Under the pieces are notes generated by a model that did not search any database, had not been told where the DNA came from, and saw only the letters and a list, made by a program, of their open reading frames with translations. From Fredinandcohnia onubensis (lineage in GTDB: Bacteria; Bacillota; Bacilli; Bacillales; Bacillaceae_L): DNA of 64,000 bases. Shown in pieces: positions 33,625-41,937 of the stretch; the first letter of the stretch is position 1; every line of letters starts with the position of its first letter. The position numbers and the translations under genes are program-made. The DNA is taken from contig NZ_NSEB01000004.1 of assembly GCF_002734215.1 (NCBI RefSeq), forward strand, positions 317,954 to 381,953, given 5' to 3'.

Positions 33625-33633
33625 CATATGATA
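33625..33633 (+). promoter_or_regulatory. Possible late mother-cell (sigma-K-like) -10 element
   Basis: CATATGATA matches the sigma-K -10 consensus CATANNNTA exactly and lies 41 bases before the GTG start at 33666. No clear AC-type -35 element is at the expected distance, so support is only moderate. It fits the spore-appendage reading of the two genes. Confidence 0.35.
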
Positions 33634-33665
33634 AAGAAAATGTGCTTGGAAGAGGTGTTAAGAAA

Positions 33666-34043
33666 GTGTCAAAGAAGAAGAAATGTAAAAAAAATAAAAA
33701 CGATGAATGTAAAAAGAAAAAGGTAGCACAAGAAAGTGGAAATATCTGTGGCAACATACAGTTAAACAACCAGGTGACTGATTTGGATATCTGGGAAGCA
33801 TACAATGAAAAAGATGTAACAGTATTCCTATCTGTATACAATAGCCCAGCGAGTACAGACTCTATTCGAGTTCGTGCATTTAGAACAGATGGTTCTTTTC
33901 TCTTTTTCAATGTTCCTCCTGGAAATACAAGTTCCGGTACCGTTGACCATGCGGATCTAATAAATGTATCGCGAGTGAACAACGGCTCAATCGAAGGAAG
34001 GTTCAGTTTAGACATTAACCTGCATTCCTCTCAGGATTCATAA
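33666..34043 (+). CDS. DUF3992-like protein with lysine-rich N-terminus, divergent from the S-Ena-like gene
   Basis: A 125-residue protein starting at GTG behind GGAAGAGGTG (8-base spacing). The first 20 residues are about 60% lysine with two cysteines (C7, C15). The body resembles the neighbour at 33076: NICGNIQLNNQVTDLDIW corresponds to EICGVLQGPIDQVIW, and FNVPPGNTSSGTVDH to FTVPPGNTVSVSV. The C-terminal cysteine is replaced by serine (GRFSLDIN). It may cap or anchor a spore fibre; this is inference from similarity and position. Confidence 0.5.
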   Translation: MSKKKKCKKNKNDECKKKKVAQESGNICGNIQLNNQVTDLDIWEAYNEKDVTVFLSVYNSPASTDSIRVRAFRTDGSFLFFNVPPGNTSSGTVDHADLINVSRVNNGSIEGRFSLDINLHSSQDS

Positions 34044-34063
34044 ACTGGGTAGAATTTTTTTTT

Positions 34064-34095
34064 GCGTTGACCCTTGCTAAGGGTCAGCGTTTATT
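34064..34095 (+). terminator. Terminator of the lysine-rich DUF3992-like gene
   Basis: Stem GCGTTGACCCTT / AAGGGTCAGCGT with a GCT loop, followed by TTATTTA. The T run is short. Confidence 0.7.
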
Positions 34096-34164
34096 TACGT
34101 CCAAAAATAAACTGAAACATCTGTAAACAATTTACGTACATATATAAAGAAGGGAGTGAGTTCC

Positions 34165-34485
34165 TTGAAAAGATATATGATTTTTGTGTTAGTAGTGGTA
34201 GTTCTAGAATTAGGCTTGCTTTTCGGTATATCGCTGTTTTTTGATACAAACCTCGTGAACACGATGTTTATTGGTTCATGCATCTTCATGATTTTTGCAT
34301 TTTTAATGAGTTCGACTGGTGATGTGTTCTCGAAAAATAGTCAAAAAGCCATTTTTGATATGTTCTTGGGAAGCTACAAACCACACCACGAGAAAATGAC
34401 ATTAAAAATTAGTCCATTTCTAGTCGGCTCAATCTTTTGTTTTGGAATGTATTTTGTTTTGTATTATTTAGGGATTTTTACTTGA
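34165..34485 (+). CDS. Three-span membrane protein (106 residues)
   Basis: Hydrophobic helices at about 4-25, 32-52 and 84-104, separated by a hydrophilic segment (STGDVFSKNSQKAIFDMFLGSYKPHHEKM). AGGGAG overlaps a GTG at 34156 but is spaced 8 bases from the TTG at 34165, which is taken as the start. Family not recognised; YuiB/DUF3899-like layouts (three spans with a C-terminal hairpin) are comparable. It is followed closely by two more membrane protein genes. Confidence 0.6.
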   Translation: MKRYMIFVLVVVVLELGLLFGISLFFDTNLVNTMFIGSCIFMIFAFLMSSTGDVFSKNSQKAIFDMFLGSYKPHHEKMTLKISPFLVGSIFCFGMYFVLYYLGIFT

Positions 34486-34497
34486 AGGAGAAAATAG

Positions 34498-34938
34498 ATG
34501 AAAAAAACTCTTTGTATAACAATCTTTCTTTTATTCTTTCATTCAATCTCTGCTAACGCTCTTAGTTGGGCGTATTTCTTTGTCGTTAATGATGGAAAAG
34601 TATACGAGGTAAAGGAAGAAGTGCTACTCAATCAAACCGAGTTAGGAAAACCGATAGGTAAGGTGGAAACCAAAGCGGATGAGTATAATGGGGACTATTA
34701 TGGAAATGCATCAAACTATTATGAGATCGGTACACGATATTATAAGATACAAGGTGTCCCTATCACCGAGGCAATTGCTGTAGAAACAGAAGAAGCACTG
34801 TACGTGAAAGCGGTCTACGTCCACGATGCTCCATCTCATATCAAGAATGTCCTTACAAGCTCCTATTTTTGGGGCATCTTTGGAATAGGTATTGTTCTAT
34901 TAGTGGGGATTACTGTGTTAAAATCAAAACAAAGCTGA
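34498..34938 (+). CDS. Exported protein with C-terminal membrane anchor
   Basis: A 146-residue protein: signal peptide (MKKTLCITIFLLFFHSISANA), an external domain of about 95 residues beginning with LSWAYFFVVNDGKVYEVKEE and rich in tyrosine (EYNGDYYGNASNYYEIGTRYYKI), then a transmembrane helix (GIFGIGIVLLVGITVL) and a short basic end. Family not recognised. AAGGAG is 9 bases before the ATG. It begins 12 bases after the previous gene, so the two form an operon. Confidence 0.65.
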   Translation: MKKTLCITIFLLFFHSISANALSWAYFFVVNDGKVYEVKEEVLLNQTELGKPIGKVETKADEYNGDYYGNASNYYEIGTRYYKIQGVPITEAIAVETEEALYVKAVYVHDAPSHIKNVLTSSYFWGIFGIGIVLLVGITVLKSKQS

Positions 34939-34960
34939 TTTTACGAGGGGTGTAATAATT

Positions 34961-35464
34961 TTGACACTTATCAAACATGTATTACCTAGAAAGCTACTAA
35001 CCGCATCCATCTCCGGCTCTCTTTTTGCAATCTTGCTGAGCTTACTTTTTCCAGGTTCATTTGGGAGTGAAATCAACTCTATAAAAGAATATATTTGGGG
35101 TTTTACAAAAACCGTGCCATTCTACCTCATGTACAGCTTTCCAGTCATCTTCGTATACGGAACGGTAACATCCATCATTAGCGACTTCCTCTCAGGACTC
35201 ATTACGAAAAAAAGGATACGAATGGAACCATATCTGTCAGCCGTCTTTCATATTTTATTTGGTTTCGTGCTCCAATGGATAAGTCTTGGTGCAGCCATCC
35301 TATTTTTTGTAACAGACCGTATCTTAGGAAAAAAGAAAAGTAGATACAAATGGAGCCATGCTTTTAAAAGCCTAATCATCCCATTTCTAATCTGGATCCT
35401 ATTCATGGGAATCATCTGGATTGTGGATTTCTTTAGCGATGGCGCAGATTACATAGTTTATTAG
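34961..35464 (+). CDS. Four-span membrane protein (167 residues)
   Basis: Hydrophobic helices at about 14-32, 50-75, 92-118 and 137-158, with basic loops (LITKKRIRMEP, ILGKKKSRYKW). The start is TTG behind ACGAGGGGTG. Family not recognised. It is the third membrane protein in a row after 34165 and precedes a metallo-hydrolase gene by 30 bases; all four may be one transcript. Confidence 0.6.
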   Translation: MTLIKHVLPRKLLTASISGSLFAILLSLLFPGSFGSEINSIKEYIWGFTKTVPFYLMYSFPVIFVYGTVTSIISDFLSGLITKKRIRMEPYLSAVFHILFGFVLQWISLGAAILFFVTDRILGKKKSRYKWSHAFKSLIIPFLIWILFMGIIWIVDFFSDGADYIVY

Positions 35465-35494
35465 AGTTACTCATTAAAAAGGGAGTGGAATCAA

Positions 35495-36289
35495 ATGGTG
35501 AAAGTATATGATCGGGAAAATGTTACTTGTGTTGAATTAGAGGTTCCGAATATGCCCAACCTCTTTTTATTTGTAACTGATGGAATGCTTGTTGATACCG
35601 GAGCTAAAAGCTACGAGACTGAAATTATTCCTTTTTTAAAAGAGGCTTCATTTGATGTTGTTGCATTAACGCATAGTCATGAAGACCATACTGGTACAGC
35701 ACCGTGGATCCAAGAAAACATAAATGTTCCGATTTATATTTCGCCTCTCGGTATCGACATATGTTCACAATTCGCACCTTACCCGAAATATCGCCACGAA
35801 ATTTGGGGCAAACGAGAGCCATTCAAACCACTACCAATTTCAGACACAATACACTCTAGGGAAAAAGAGTGGAAAGTGTTACAGACACCAGGCCATGCAG
35901 AGGACCATATTGCTTTATTGAATAAAGAAACAGGAACCCTGTTCACAGGTGATTTGTTTGTAGCTCCAAAAACAAAAGTAATAATGAGGTCTGAATCAGT
36001 TCCTCAAATCATGGCTTCAATTAGGAAGGTTCTTACCCATGACTTCGGTCCCATGTTTTGCTGTCATGCTGGCTACATACAGGATGGAAAACGAAAGATG
36101 CAACAAAAGGTAGATTACCTTGAAAATCTTTGTGGCGAAGTGACAAATCTATATGAAAATGGCCTATCCGAAGAAGAAATTGACCAAAAGATTTTCCAAA
36201 GAAAATACCCAATCACATTTGTATCAGAGGGTGAGTGGGACTCTTTGCATATTATTACTTCGATTGTCAGTGCTTATAAAAATTATTAA
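35495..36289 (+). CDS. MBL-fold metallo-hydrolase
   Basis: A 264-residue metallo-beta-lactamase-fold protein. The metal motif HSHEDH occupies residues 60-65, the third histidine is in TPGHAEDHIALL, and the bridging aspartate in FTGDLFVAP. The C-terminal NLYENGLSEEEIDQKIF helix occurs in lactonase/hydroxyacylglutathione-hydrolase relatives. Substrate unknown. GGGAGTGG precedes the ATG by 8 bases. Confidence 0.88.
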   Translation: MVKVYDRENVTCVELEVPNMPNLFLFVTDGMLVDTGAKSYETEIIPFLKEASFDVVALTHSHEDHTGTAPWIQENINVPIYISPLGIDICSQFAPYPKYRHEIWGKREPFKPLPISDTIHSREKEWKVLQTPGHAEDHIALLNKETGTLFTGDLFVAPKTKVIMRSESVPQIMASIRKVLTHDFGPMFCCHAGYIQDGKRKMQQKVDYLENLCGEVTNLYENGLSEEEIDQKIFQRKYPITFVSEGEWDSLHIITSIVSAYKNY

Positions 36290-36292
36290 ATA

Positions 36293-36333
36293 AAAAAGCT
36301 AGGTAGACCTATTCGGGTCTTACCTAGCTTCAC
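36293..36333. terminator. Bidirectional terminator, MBL hydrolase and SRPBCC genes
   Basis: Stem AAGCTAGGTAGACC / GGTCTTACCTAGCTT with one bulge. A run of A before it provides the T tract on the minus strand. The stop of the minus-strand gene lies within the right arm. Confidence 0.75.
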
Positions 36334-36751
36334 AGAAATCCTTTAAACTATTAAGAACAAATTCACCAGTTTGTTTGGTGGAACTCTTAAATAGCTTATC
36401 GATTACATTCATAACAGGTCGGTAATACTTTGTTTCAAACTCTTGCTCGATCACGGTATGATTGGCATGCTGCTGCAAACGATACGTAAAAGTCATCCTA
36501 AAGGTTTGAGATTCAAGTTCAAAAGCGAAGAACGATGGGGAGCTAATATCCTTATTTCTACCCTGTAATGTAACCTGTTCTTTTTCTTCCACGGCTGTAA
36601 GCTGAAAGCTCGCACCAGGATGAGATTCATGCTCGAGGTTAGAATAATGGATAGAAGTCACATTCGGAAACCATTTTTCCCGCAATTTGGCCTTCATAAT
36701 ACAGTCAAATACTTCTGTAATTGGTGCTTCGATAACAATCGATTGTTTCAT
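36320..36751 (-). CDS. SRPBCC family protein (polyketide cyclase/START-like)
   Basis: A 143-residue ligand-binding helix-grip protein: N-terminal SIVIEAPITEVFDCIMKAKLREKWFPNVTSI (typical entry strand and helix), then strands and a long C-terminal helix VIDKLFKSSTKQTGEFVLNSLKDFC. Ligand unknown. Start ATG at 36751 preceded by GAGGTATTG. It is divergent from the DNA glycosylase gene at 36805. Confidence 0.75.
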   Translation of the reverse strand: MKQSIVIEAPITEVFDCIMKAKLREKWFPNVTSIHYSNLEHESHPGASFQLTAVEEKEQVTLQGRNKDISSPSFFAFELESQTFRMTFTYRLQQHANHTVIEQEFETKYYRPVMNVIDKLFKSSTKQTGEFVLNSLKDFCEAR

Positions 36752-36804
36752 ATCAATACCTCGTCATTTTTATTAGATTAAACATAGCAGAAAAGGTGAT
36801 GTTT

Positions 36805-37305
36805 GTGGAGAGAATTTTTGGCCTAAATCCTGTAGTTGGAGAGAATCCGAAAGTATTAATTCTTGGTTCGATGCCAAGTGTGGAGTCACTACGGAAACAG
36901 GAATACTACGGCAACAAACGAAATCATTTTTGGAAAATCATGTTTCAGCTTTTTGATAGTCACGAGCTAACAGAGTACGAGGATAGGATTGCATTTATAA
37001 AAGAAAAAAACATTGCTCTTTGGGATGTGCTGTATAGCTGTCATCGTGAGGGAAGTTTGGATTCGAATATCAAAAGTGAAGAACCGAACGAGATTGAGTC
37101 TTTTGTAAAAAGACACCCAAACCTTCGCTTAATCGTATGTAATGGCACAAAAGCCTATAAAAGCTATCACAAATACATTGGGCTTAATCGCTTTCCAGGA
37201 CTTGAGGTTATTAAACTTCCGTCTACAAGCCCCGTTCCCGGCAAATATAACAAAACTCTTGAAGGCAAGCTCCAAGAGTGGAGAAAGATCAAAGAGTATT
37301 TATAG
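36805..37305 (+). CDS. Uracil/hypoxanthine-DNA glycosylase family protein (UDG family 6-like)
   Basis: A 166-residue base-excision repair enzyme of the UDG superfamily. The active-site motif LILGSMPSVESLRKQEYYGNKRNHFWKIM matches family 6 (hypoxanthine-DNA glycosylase), and the second motif is LPSTSPVPGKYNKTLEGKL. It would remove deaminated adenine (hypoxanthine) from DNA. AAAAGGTGAT favours GTG 36805, but GTG 36796 and ATG 36799 are alternatives. The last 6 bases overlap the convergent glutathione peroxidase gene. Confidence 0.85.
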   Translation: MERIFGLNPVVGENPKVLILGSMPSVESLRKQEYYGNKRNHFWKIMFQLFDSHELTEYEDRIAFIKEKNIALWDVLYSCHREGSLDSNIKSEEPNEIESFVKRHPNLRLIVCNGTKAYKSYHKYIGLNRFPGLEVIKLPSTSPVPGKYNKTLEGKLQEWRKIKEYL

Positions 37306-37776
37306 TATTTTTTTAAGGTCTTCCTCAATTTTCTCAGGCTCAGTTTGTGGAGCATAGCGGCCCACAACTTGGCCATCACGGTCTACTAAAAACTTGGTGA
37401 AATTCCATTTGATAGCTTTCGATAAAACACCTTTTTGTTGTTCTTTTAAATATTCAAACAATGGATCGGCGTTCTCACCATTGACATCAATCTTTGCAAA
37501 CATAGGAAATTTCACACCATAGTTTATTTCACAAAATGAAGTTGTTTCATCCACATTTTCAAACTCTTGATTTCCAAACTGTGCAGATGGAAACCCAAGA
37601 ACAACTAAACCGTTATCTTGATATTTATCATAAAGCTCCTGCAACCCCTTGAACTGAGGTGTAAATCCACATTTACTTGCTGTATTGACGATAATTAGTG
37701 GTTTTCCTTCATATTCCTTCAACGCTTTTCTTTCACCATTCGGCATGGTTACTTCAAAATCATATACACTTGCCAT
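37300..37776 (-). CDS. Glutathione peroxidase family protein (thiol peroxidase)
   Basis: A 158-residue thioredoxin-fold peroxidase. Catalytic Cys is C36 in VNTASKCGFTPQ; the partner residues lie in LGFPSAQFGNQE (Gln) and IKWNFTKFLVD (Trp, Asn). Bacillus members (BsaA type) reduce peroxides using thioredoxin-like donors rather than glutathione. AGGGAG is spaced 8 bases from the ATG at 37776; the GTG at 37785 in the longer frame is too close to it. Confidence 0.92.
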   Translation of the reverse strand: MASVYDFEVTMPNGERKALKEYEGKPLIIVNTASKCGFTPQFKGLQELYDKYQDNGLVVLGFPSAQFGNQEFENVDETTSFCEINYGVKFPMFAKIDVNGENADPLFEYLKEQQKGVLSKAIKWNFTKFLVDRDGQVVGRYAPQTEPEKIEEDLKKIL

Positions 37777-37910
37777 TTTACTCACTCCCTATGGACGATT
37801 ATCTTAATCGTAATTTATCTGGACGTAGGATTCAAGTTTGGACTTCTTTTCATACTGGTTTTCATGTAAGATTCAGGAGAGAAAGAATTTTTTGAAAACG
37901 AGGGTGCCGA

Positions 37911-39137
37911 ATGAAACAGCTAATGAAAAAGTGGAAGTTCCCTGCATTGCTATTAACAGGGTTGGGACTATCCTCTTTGGGTGATTTTATTTATCTTATT
38001 GCTATTAATCTACTTGTTTTAAAAATGACGGGCTCGGCCGCGGCAGTTGCTGCATTATGGGTTGTTGGTCCCATTACGTCAATCCTTGTAAATGGCTGGT
38101 CTGGGAGCATCATTGACCGCTCAAATAAAAAGAAAATCATGATCATCACGGATATTGTTCGGGCCATTGCGGTCGCCATCATCCCACTTCTTCCAAGTGT
38201 TTGGATGATTTATGCTTTGTTATTTGTAATCAGTGTTGCTAAATCCTTTTTTAATCCGACATCAACTACCTATATAACTGCCCTCATTCCAAAGGAACAG
38301 CGGAAGACCTTTAATTCGATTAGAAGTCTGGTTTCCTCAGGGGCGTTTATAACAGGACCAGCGATTGCGGGTGTGCTTCTGATAATTGGTAGTCTTGAAA
38401 TTGCCATCTATAGTAATGCCATTTCCTTTGTTATTTCTGCCATTCTTATCGCATTTTTGCCGAATATTGATAGTAGCCAAAATGACACAACGGAAAAGCT
38501 TCAATTAAAGAATTTACTAGAAGATTGGCGCGTGGTCATTCGCTTTGGAAAAGAGGCAGTATTTGTGATGACCATCTATTCCAGCTTTATCATATTTGAT
38601 ATTTTTACCATGGCTATGGATTCACAGGAGGTTGTGTTTACACAAAGGGTGATTGGACTCACTGAAGTGGAGTATAGCTTACTAATGAGTGTGACTGGGA
38701 TTGGCTATGCCGCTGGAGGGTTATTGGTCATTTTTATTTCAAGATTTTTATCGATTCGAGCTCTTATCGGAACGGGACTCTTCATGCTTGCAGCCGGCTA
38801 TTTCATCTACTCCCTGTCCACATCCTTTGCGATGGCAGCAACTGGTTTTATTATACTAGGCTTTTTCTTTGCCTTTTCAAATACAGGTTTTACCACCTTT
38901 TATCAAAACAATGTACCTGTGGAAATCATGGGTCGTGTCACAAGTATCGTAAGTGTCCTACAAAGTGCAGTGTCTGTTGTGTTCCTATTATTTATTGGGA
39001 TCATGGGCGACCTTCTGCCATTAAGATACACAATTATCACATTATCCGTCATTAGCGTGGTGCTTGCTGTGTTTGTGATTATCCTTGTATCTCAACCGAC
39101 GAAAAAAATGTACTTTACAGAGGAAAAGGCAGTATAG
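37911..39137 (+). CDS. MFS transporter, DHA3 (macrolide efflux-like) family
   Basis: A 408-residue, 12-span permease. The N-terminus LLLTGLGLSSLGDFIYLIAINLLVLKMTGSAAAVAAL and the loop GSIIDRSNKKKIMIITDIVRA fit the DHA3/MefA-like family, as does YITALIPKEQRKTFNSIRSLVSS. Substrate unknown. GAGGGTG precedes the ATG. It is a single gene, divergent from the peroxidase gene. Confidence 0.87.
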   Translation: MKQLMKKWKFPALLLTGLGLSSLGDFIYLIAINLLVLKMTGSAAAVAALWVVGPITSILVNGWSGSIIDRSNKKKIMIITDIVRAIAVAIIPLLPSVWMIYALLFVISVAKSFFNPTSTTYITALIPKEQRKTFNSIRSLVSSGAFITGPAIAGVLLIIGSLEIAIYSNAISFVISAILIAFLPNIDSSQNDTTEKLQLKNLLEDWRVVIRFGKEAVFVMTIYSSFIIFDIFTMAMDSQEVVFTQRVIGLTEVEYSLLMSVTGIGYAAGGLLVIFISRFLSIRALIGTGLFMLAAGYFIYSLSTSFAMAATGFIILGFFFAFSNTGFTTFYQNNVPVEIMGRVTSIVSVLQSAVSVVFLLFIGIMGDLLPLRYTIITLSVISVVLAVFVIILVSQPTKKMYFTEEKAV

Positions 39138-39171
39138 CTTGTTAGATTTATGACTTATACATAAGCACAAA

Positions 39172-39206
39172 TCATTAAAAATGCTGCGACCCAAAAAGTC
39201 GCAGCA
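39172..39206 (-). terminator. Terminator of the DUF3221 lipoprotein gene
   Basis: Perfect stem TGCTGCGAC / GTCGCAGCA with a 7-base loop; on the minus strand it is followed by TTTTTAATG. Confidence 0.85.
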
Positions 39207-39207
39207 C

Positions 39208-39564
39208 TCACTCCTCAATAATTGCAACTTTACTAGCCTTCGCCTGAGCTGGTGCAGACTCTGCAATCTCGCCATCAACTACAATTTTTACTTTTTGCCC
39301 AACCTCGAGCTTAGAAATAACGGACTTGTCGATAGAACTGATGCTGAAAAAAATACTTGAATAATAGTACTCGTCATAGATCTTTTGACCCGTTTTTGTA
39401 TCAAATTCATCTCCCGTAATCAGTTCATTGACCAGGATTCGATCTCCGATTTCAAGAATGTAGCCAGTAATAGTTGTTTCGGCACGATTACCAATTTGCT
39501 CACCTGTTCCACAACTTGTAAGCAACAAAGTGAAAAAGCTAAAAAGTAAAACAATCCATCTCAT
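39208..39564 (-). CDS. DUF3221-like lipoprotein
   Basis: A 118-residue exported lipoprotein: signal peptide MRWIVLLFSFFTLLLTSC with lipobox LTSC, then a small beta-barrel-like DUF3221 domain (TITGYILEIGDRILVNELITGD, LEVGQKVKIVVDGEIAESAPAQA), as in Bacillus YobA-type proteins. Function unknown. GAGGTGAG is 7 bases before the ATG. Confidence 0.8.
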   Translation of the reverse strand: MRWIVLLFSFFTLLLTSCGTGEQIGNRAETTITGYILEIGDRILVNELITGDEFDTKTGQKIYDEYYYSSIFFSISSIDKSVISKLEVGQKVKIVVDGEIAESAPAQAKASKVAIIEE

Positions 39565-39681
39565 ATTCTCACCTCATCTTAATTGGCGAAAATTCATGTG
39601 TAAAGGTTACAAACTAGAAAAATAGTAAGTGAAATTTTGTAAAATTATGTTAAAATATTTGAAAAGATAAGGGGAAACGCT

Positions 39682-40242
39682 ATGAAATTTATTCATCTTT
39701 TTGGACCTCAAGCGGTTGGCAAAATGACGGTAGGACAGGAACTAGCGAAAATAACGGACTTAAAGCTGTTTCACAATCATATGACGATTGATTTAGTCAG
39801 TCATTTTTTCGATTATAGTACAAAAGAAGGGAAACGATTAGTAAAATTGTTTCGTCAGGAGATTTTTGAAGAAGCATCAAAGAGTGATTTAGATGGTATG
39901 ATTTTTACGTATGTCTGGATGTTCGATATGGAATCAGATTGGGAGTATGTAAAAGATTTATCTGAGCTTTTTGAATCAAGAGGGGCAACTGTTTATTATG
40001 TCGAACTCGAAGCCGACTTGGAAGAGAGATTCAAACGGAATAAAACACCGAATCGCCTCGAACATAAACCTAAAAAACGCGATATCAAATGGTCAGAAAA
40101 TGACATGAAAAAGACAATGGAAAAACATCGCTTGAATTCATTTGATGGTGAAATCACATTCGATAACTACATCAAAATTGACAATACACATTTAAGCGCT
40201 ACAGAAGTAGCCAAAATGATCAAAGAAAGATTTCAATTATAA
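39682..40242 (+). CDS. P-loop NTPase, shikimate-kinase/AAA-like
   Basis: A 186-residue nucleotide-binding protein. Walker A is GPQAVGKMT (8-16), a Walker B-like segment is DGMIFTYVWMFD, and a LID-like arginine/lysine region is ERFKRNKTPNRLEHKPKKRD. It resembles small ATP-dependent kinases of unknown substrate. AGGGGAAA precedes the ATG. Confidence 0.72.
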   Translation: MKFIHLFGPQAVGKMTVGQELAKITDLKLFHNHMTIDLVSHFFDYSTKEGKRLVKLFRQEIFEEASKSDLDGMIFTYVWMFDMESDWEYVKDLSELFESRGATVYYVELEADLEERFKRNKTPNRLEHKPKKRDIKWSENDMKKTMEKHRLNSFDGEITFDNYIKIDNTHLSATEVAKMIKERFQL

Positions 40243-40261
40243 AAAAATGCTTGGCATCTGT

Positions 40262-40296
40262 GTGAACTGCACCCCATTGGAGGAGGTGCAGTTCAC
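40262..40296. other. Perfect 12-bp hairpin between convergent genes
   Basis: GTGAACTGCACC / GGTGCAGTTCAC with an 11-base loop CCATTGGAGGA. No T run follows on either strand, so it is an atypical terminator at best. Confidence 0.6.
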
Positions 40297-40318
40297 ATTT
40301 GTCTAAACGTTTTCCAAA

Positions 40319-40918
40319 TCACTTTTTCTTGTTTAAATCTTCTCGGAGCAATCCCAATCTTCTCTCCAATTCATGGGTGAAATGCTCACGTGCCTGCTTT
40401 GCATCCATATCTGGAGAGGCGATATACATGGGTTCACCGAAAATAAGCTTCGCCTTTTTAAACTTAATCAACTCACCAATCTTATTTGGCCCAATATACA
40501 CAGCGGGAACGACAGGTACCTTGCTGCGCTGTGCAATTGTAATCGCTCCTTGTTTAAGCGCAGATTGCTCGTTCGTACGTGTTCCACTTGGAAAGATTCC
40601 TACGATTTCCCCTTTTGAAAACAATCTAGATGGGATTTTTAACACACTCGGACCAGGGTTATCACGATCCACTGGGAAGGCGTTTAACTTTGTTAAAAAG
40701 CCACCGATAAATTTGTTTGTGAACAATTCCTTTTTTGCCATATAATGTATTTGTCGAGGGAGTAGTGAAACACCAAGCCACAAAATATCGATATAACCTG
40801 TATGCGTACAAGCGACAACATAAGCGCCGTCCTTTGGCAACTGTTCCTTGTTAAAAACCTTAATTCCACCTGTAATTGTAAGGCTGGCTTTTACTAAATT
40901 TGCAATGAAATGATACAC
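40319..40918 (-). CDS. 1-acyl-sn-glycerol-3-phosphate acyltransferase (PlsC-like)
   Basis: A 199-residue phospholipid acyltransferase: catalytic HTGYID (H39-D44, form HX4D) after VVACTH, the acceptor-binding block FPSGTR (109-114, form FPEGTR) and VPVVPAVYIGP. It adds the second acyl chain to make phosphatidic acid at the membrane. The N-terminus has one hydrophobic stretch. The start ATG is behind AAGGGG. It may be a paralogue of the main plsC. Confidence 0.9.
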   Translation of the reverse strand: MYHFIANLVKASLTITGGIKVFNKEQLPKDGAYVVACTHTGYIDILWLGVSLLPRQIHYMAKKELFTNKFIGGFLTKLNAFPVDRDNPGPSVLKIPSRLFSKGEIVGIFPSGTRTNEQSALKQGAITIAQRSKVPVVPAVYIGPNKIGELIKFKKAKLIFGEPMYIASPDMDAKQAREHFTHELERRLGLLREDLNKKK

Positions 40919-41008
40919 CTTGACTTACCCCTTCATAAGAAACTTCTAAACTAGTAAAATTATAGCATGAAAGAATGGGTCGAAAATACTAAAAAAGCGA
41001 GGGTCTGC

Positions 41009-41509
41009 ATGAAAAAAATCATGGTCATCGGAATATCGGCTGGCGTTGGAAAATCGACATTTGCTCAAAAATTAGGTGATAAAACTGGAATTGACGTGTT
41101 CCATTTAGACAGCTACTTTTGGAAACCAGGATGGGTGGAGGCTCCACTTGCAGAATTTACACAAGCCCAAGAGGAGATTCTCAAGAATGACAGTTGGATT
41201 ATCGATGGCAATTATAGCAAAACCTTCGACCTTCGTGCGGAGCAAGCCGATACCATTATCTATTTGGAACTACCAAGATATAGGTGCCTCTACCAGGTAC
41301 TCAAACGCTATCTAACACACATTGGAAAAAAGCGTCCAGACCTTGGCTGCACTGAAAAATTAGATTGGGAGTTTATCAAATTCATCTGGACGACCTATAA
41401 ACCAAGAATACAAAAAATGCAGGAACGGCTTAACCGATTAGCAAAGCATAAAACTGTGGTCATTTTACGAGGGAAAAAAGAGATTCATGATTTTATGAGT
41501 AAATTGTAG
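41009..41509 (+). CDS. P-loop kinase-like protein (topology modulation/FlaR-like)
   Basis: A 166-residue protein related to adenylate kinases. Walker A is GISAGVGKST near the N-terminus, followed by FHLDSYFWKPGWVEAPLAEF and SWIIDGNYSKTFDLRAEQADTIIYLELPRYRCLYQVLKR, the typical FlaR/topology-modulation signature. The substrate is unknown. The frame opens at 40967, but the lysine-rich extension is absent from relatives and GCGAGGG lies before the ATG at 41009. Confidence 0.83.
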   Translation: MKKIMVIGISAGVGKSTFAQKLGDKTGIDVFHLDSYFWKPGWVEAPLAEFTQAQEEILKNDSWIIDGNYSKTFDLRAEQADTIIYLELPRYRCLYQVLKRYLTHIGKKRPDLGCTEKLDWEFIKFIWTTYKPRIQKMQERLNRLAKHKTVVILRGKKEIHDFMSKL

Positions 41510-41580
41510 AGGGTAATAAAAAACACCCTAAAAAGTAGTAAATGTGGAATGTATAGGCTTTCTCCGAAGTATATGTACAT

Positions 41581-41937
41581 ATGGTGGTGATAAAAATAAA
41601 AACGCTCTTCTTATATATTTTTGGGTTTGTTCGATTTGTTATTTTAGTTATATCCATATTATTAAGTATATGGTTCTTCGTCGTAACTGTATTTTCAGGG
41701 ATTGCTGCAATAGGAGGAACTCAAGAAGATTGGATTTATGTGTTAACACAATATCTATATTTTCTTGTTTGTGCTTTATTAATAGGTTTGATGAATGAAT
41801 TCGAAAAGAAAATAAATAAAGAGGATTATGATATAAGCTCAAATATTTGGTTATTCGATATATATTTACTTATATTAATAGCTCATTATGAACTCCCTAA
41901 AAAACTAGTAATGAAAATACTGGGGAGATCAAAATAA
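41581..41937 (+). CDS. Membrane protein of unknown function (118 residues)
   Basis: Two strongly hydrophobic helices (about 8-42) and a third (about 55-75) with a C-terminal partly hydrophobic segment (SNIWLFDIYLLILIAHY) and a basic end. No ribosome binding site precedes the ATG at 41581; GGTGGTGAT lies just inside the frame and would better serve an ATA codon at 41596, so the start is uncertain. AT-rich and without a recognised family. Confidence 0.5.
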   Translation: MVVIKIKTLFLYIFGFVRFVILVISILLSIWFFVVTVFSGIAAIGGTQEDWIYVLTQYLYFLVCALLIGLMNEFEKKINKEDYDISSNIWLFDIYLLILIAHYELPKKLVMKILGRSK

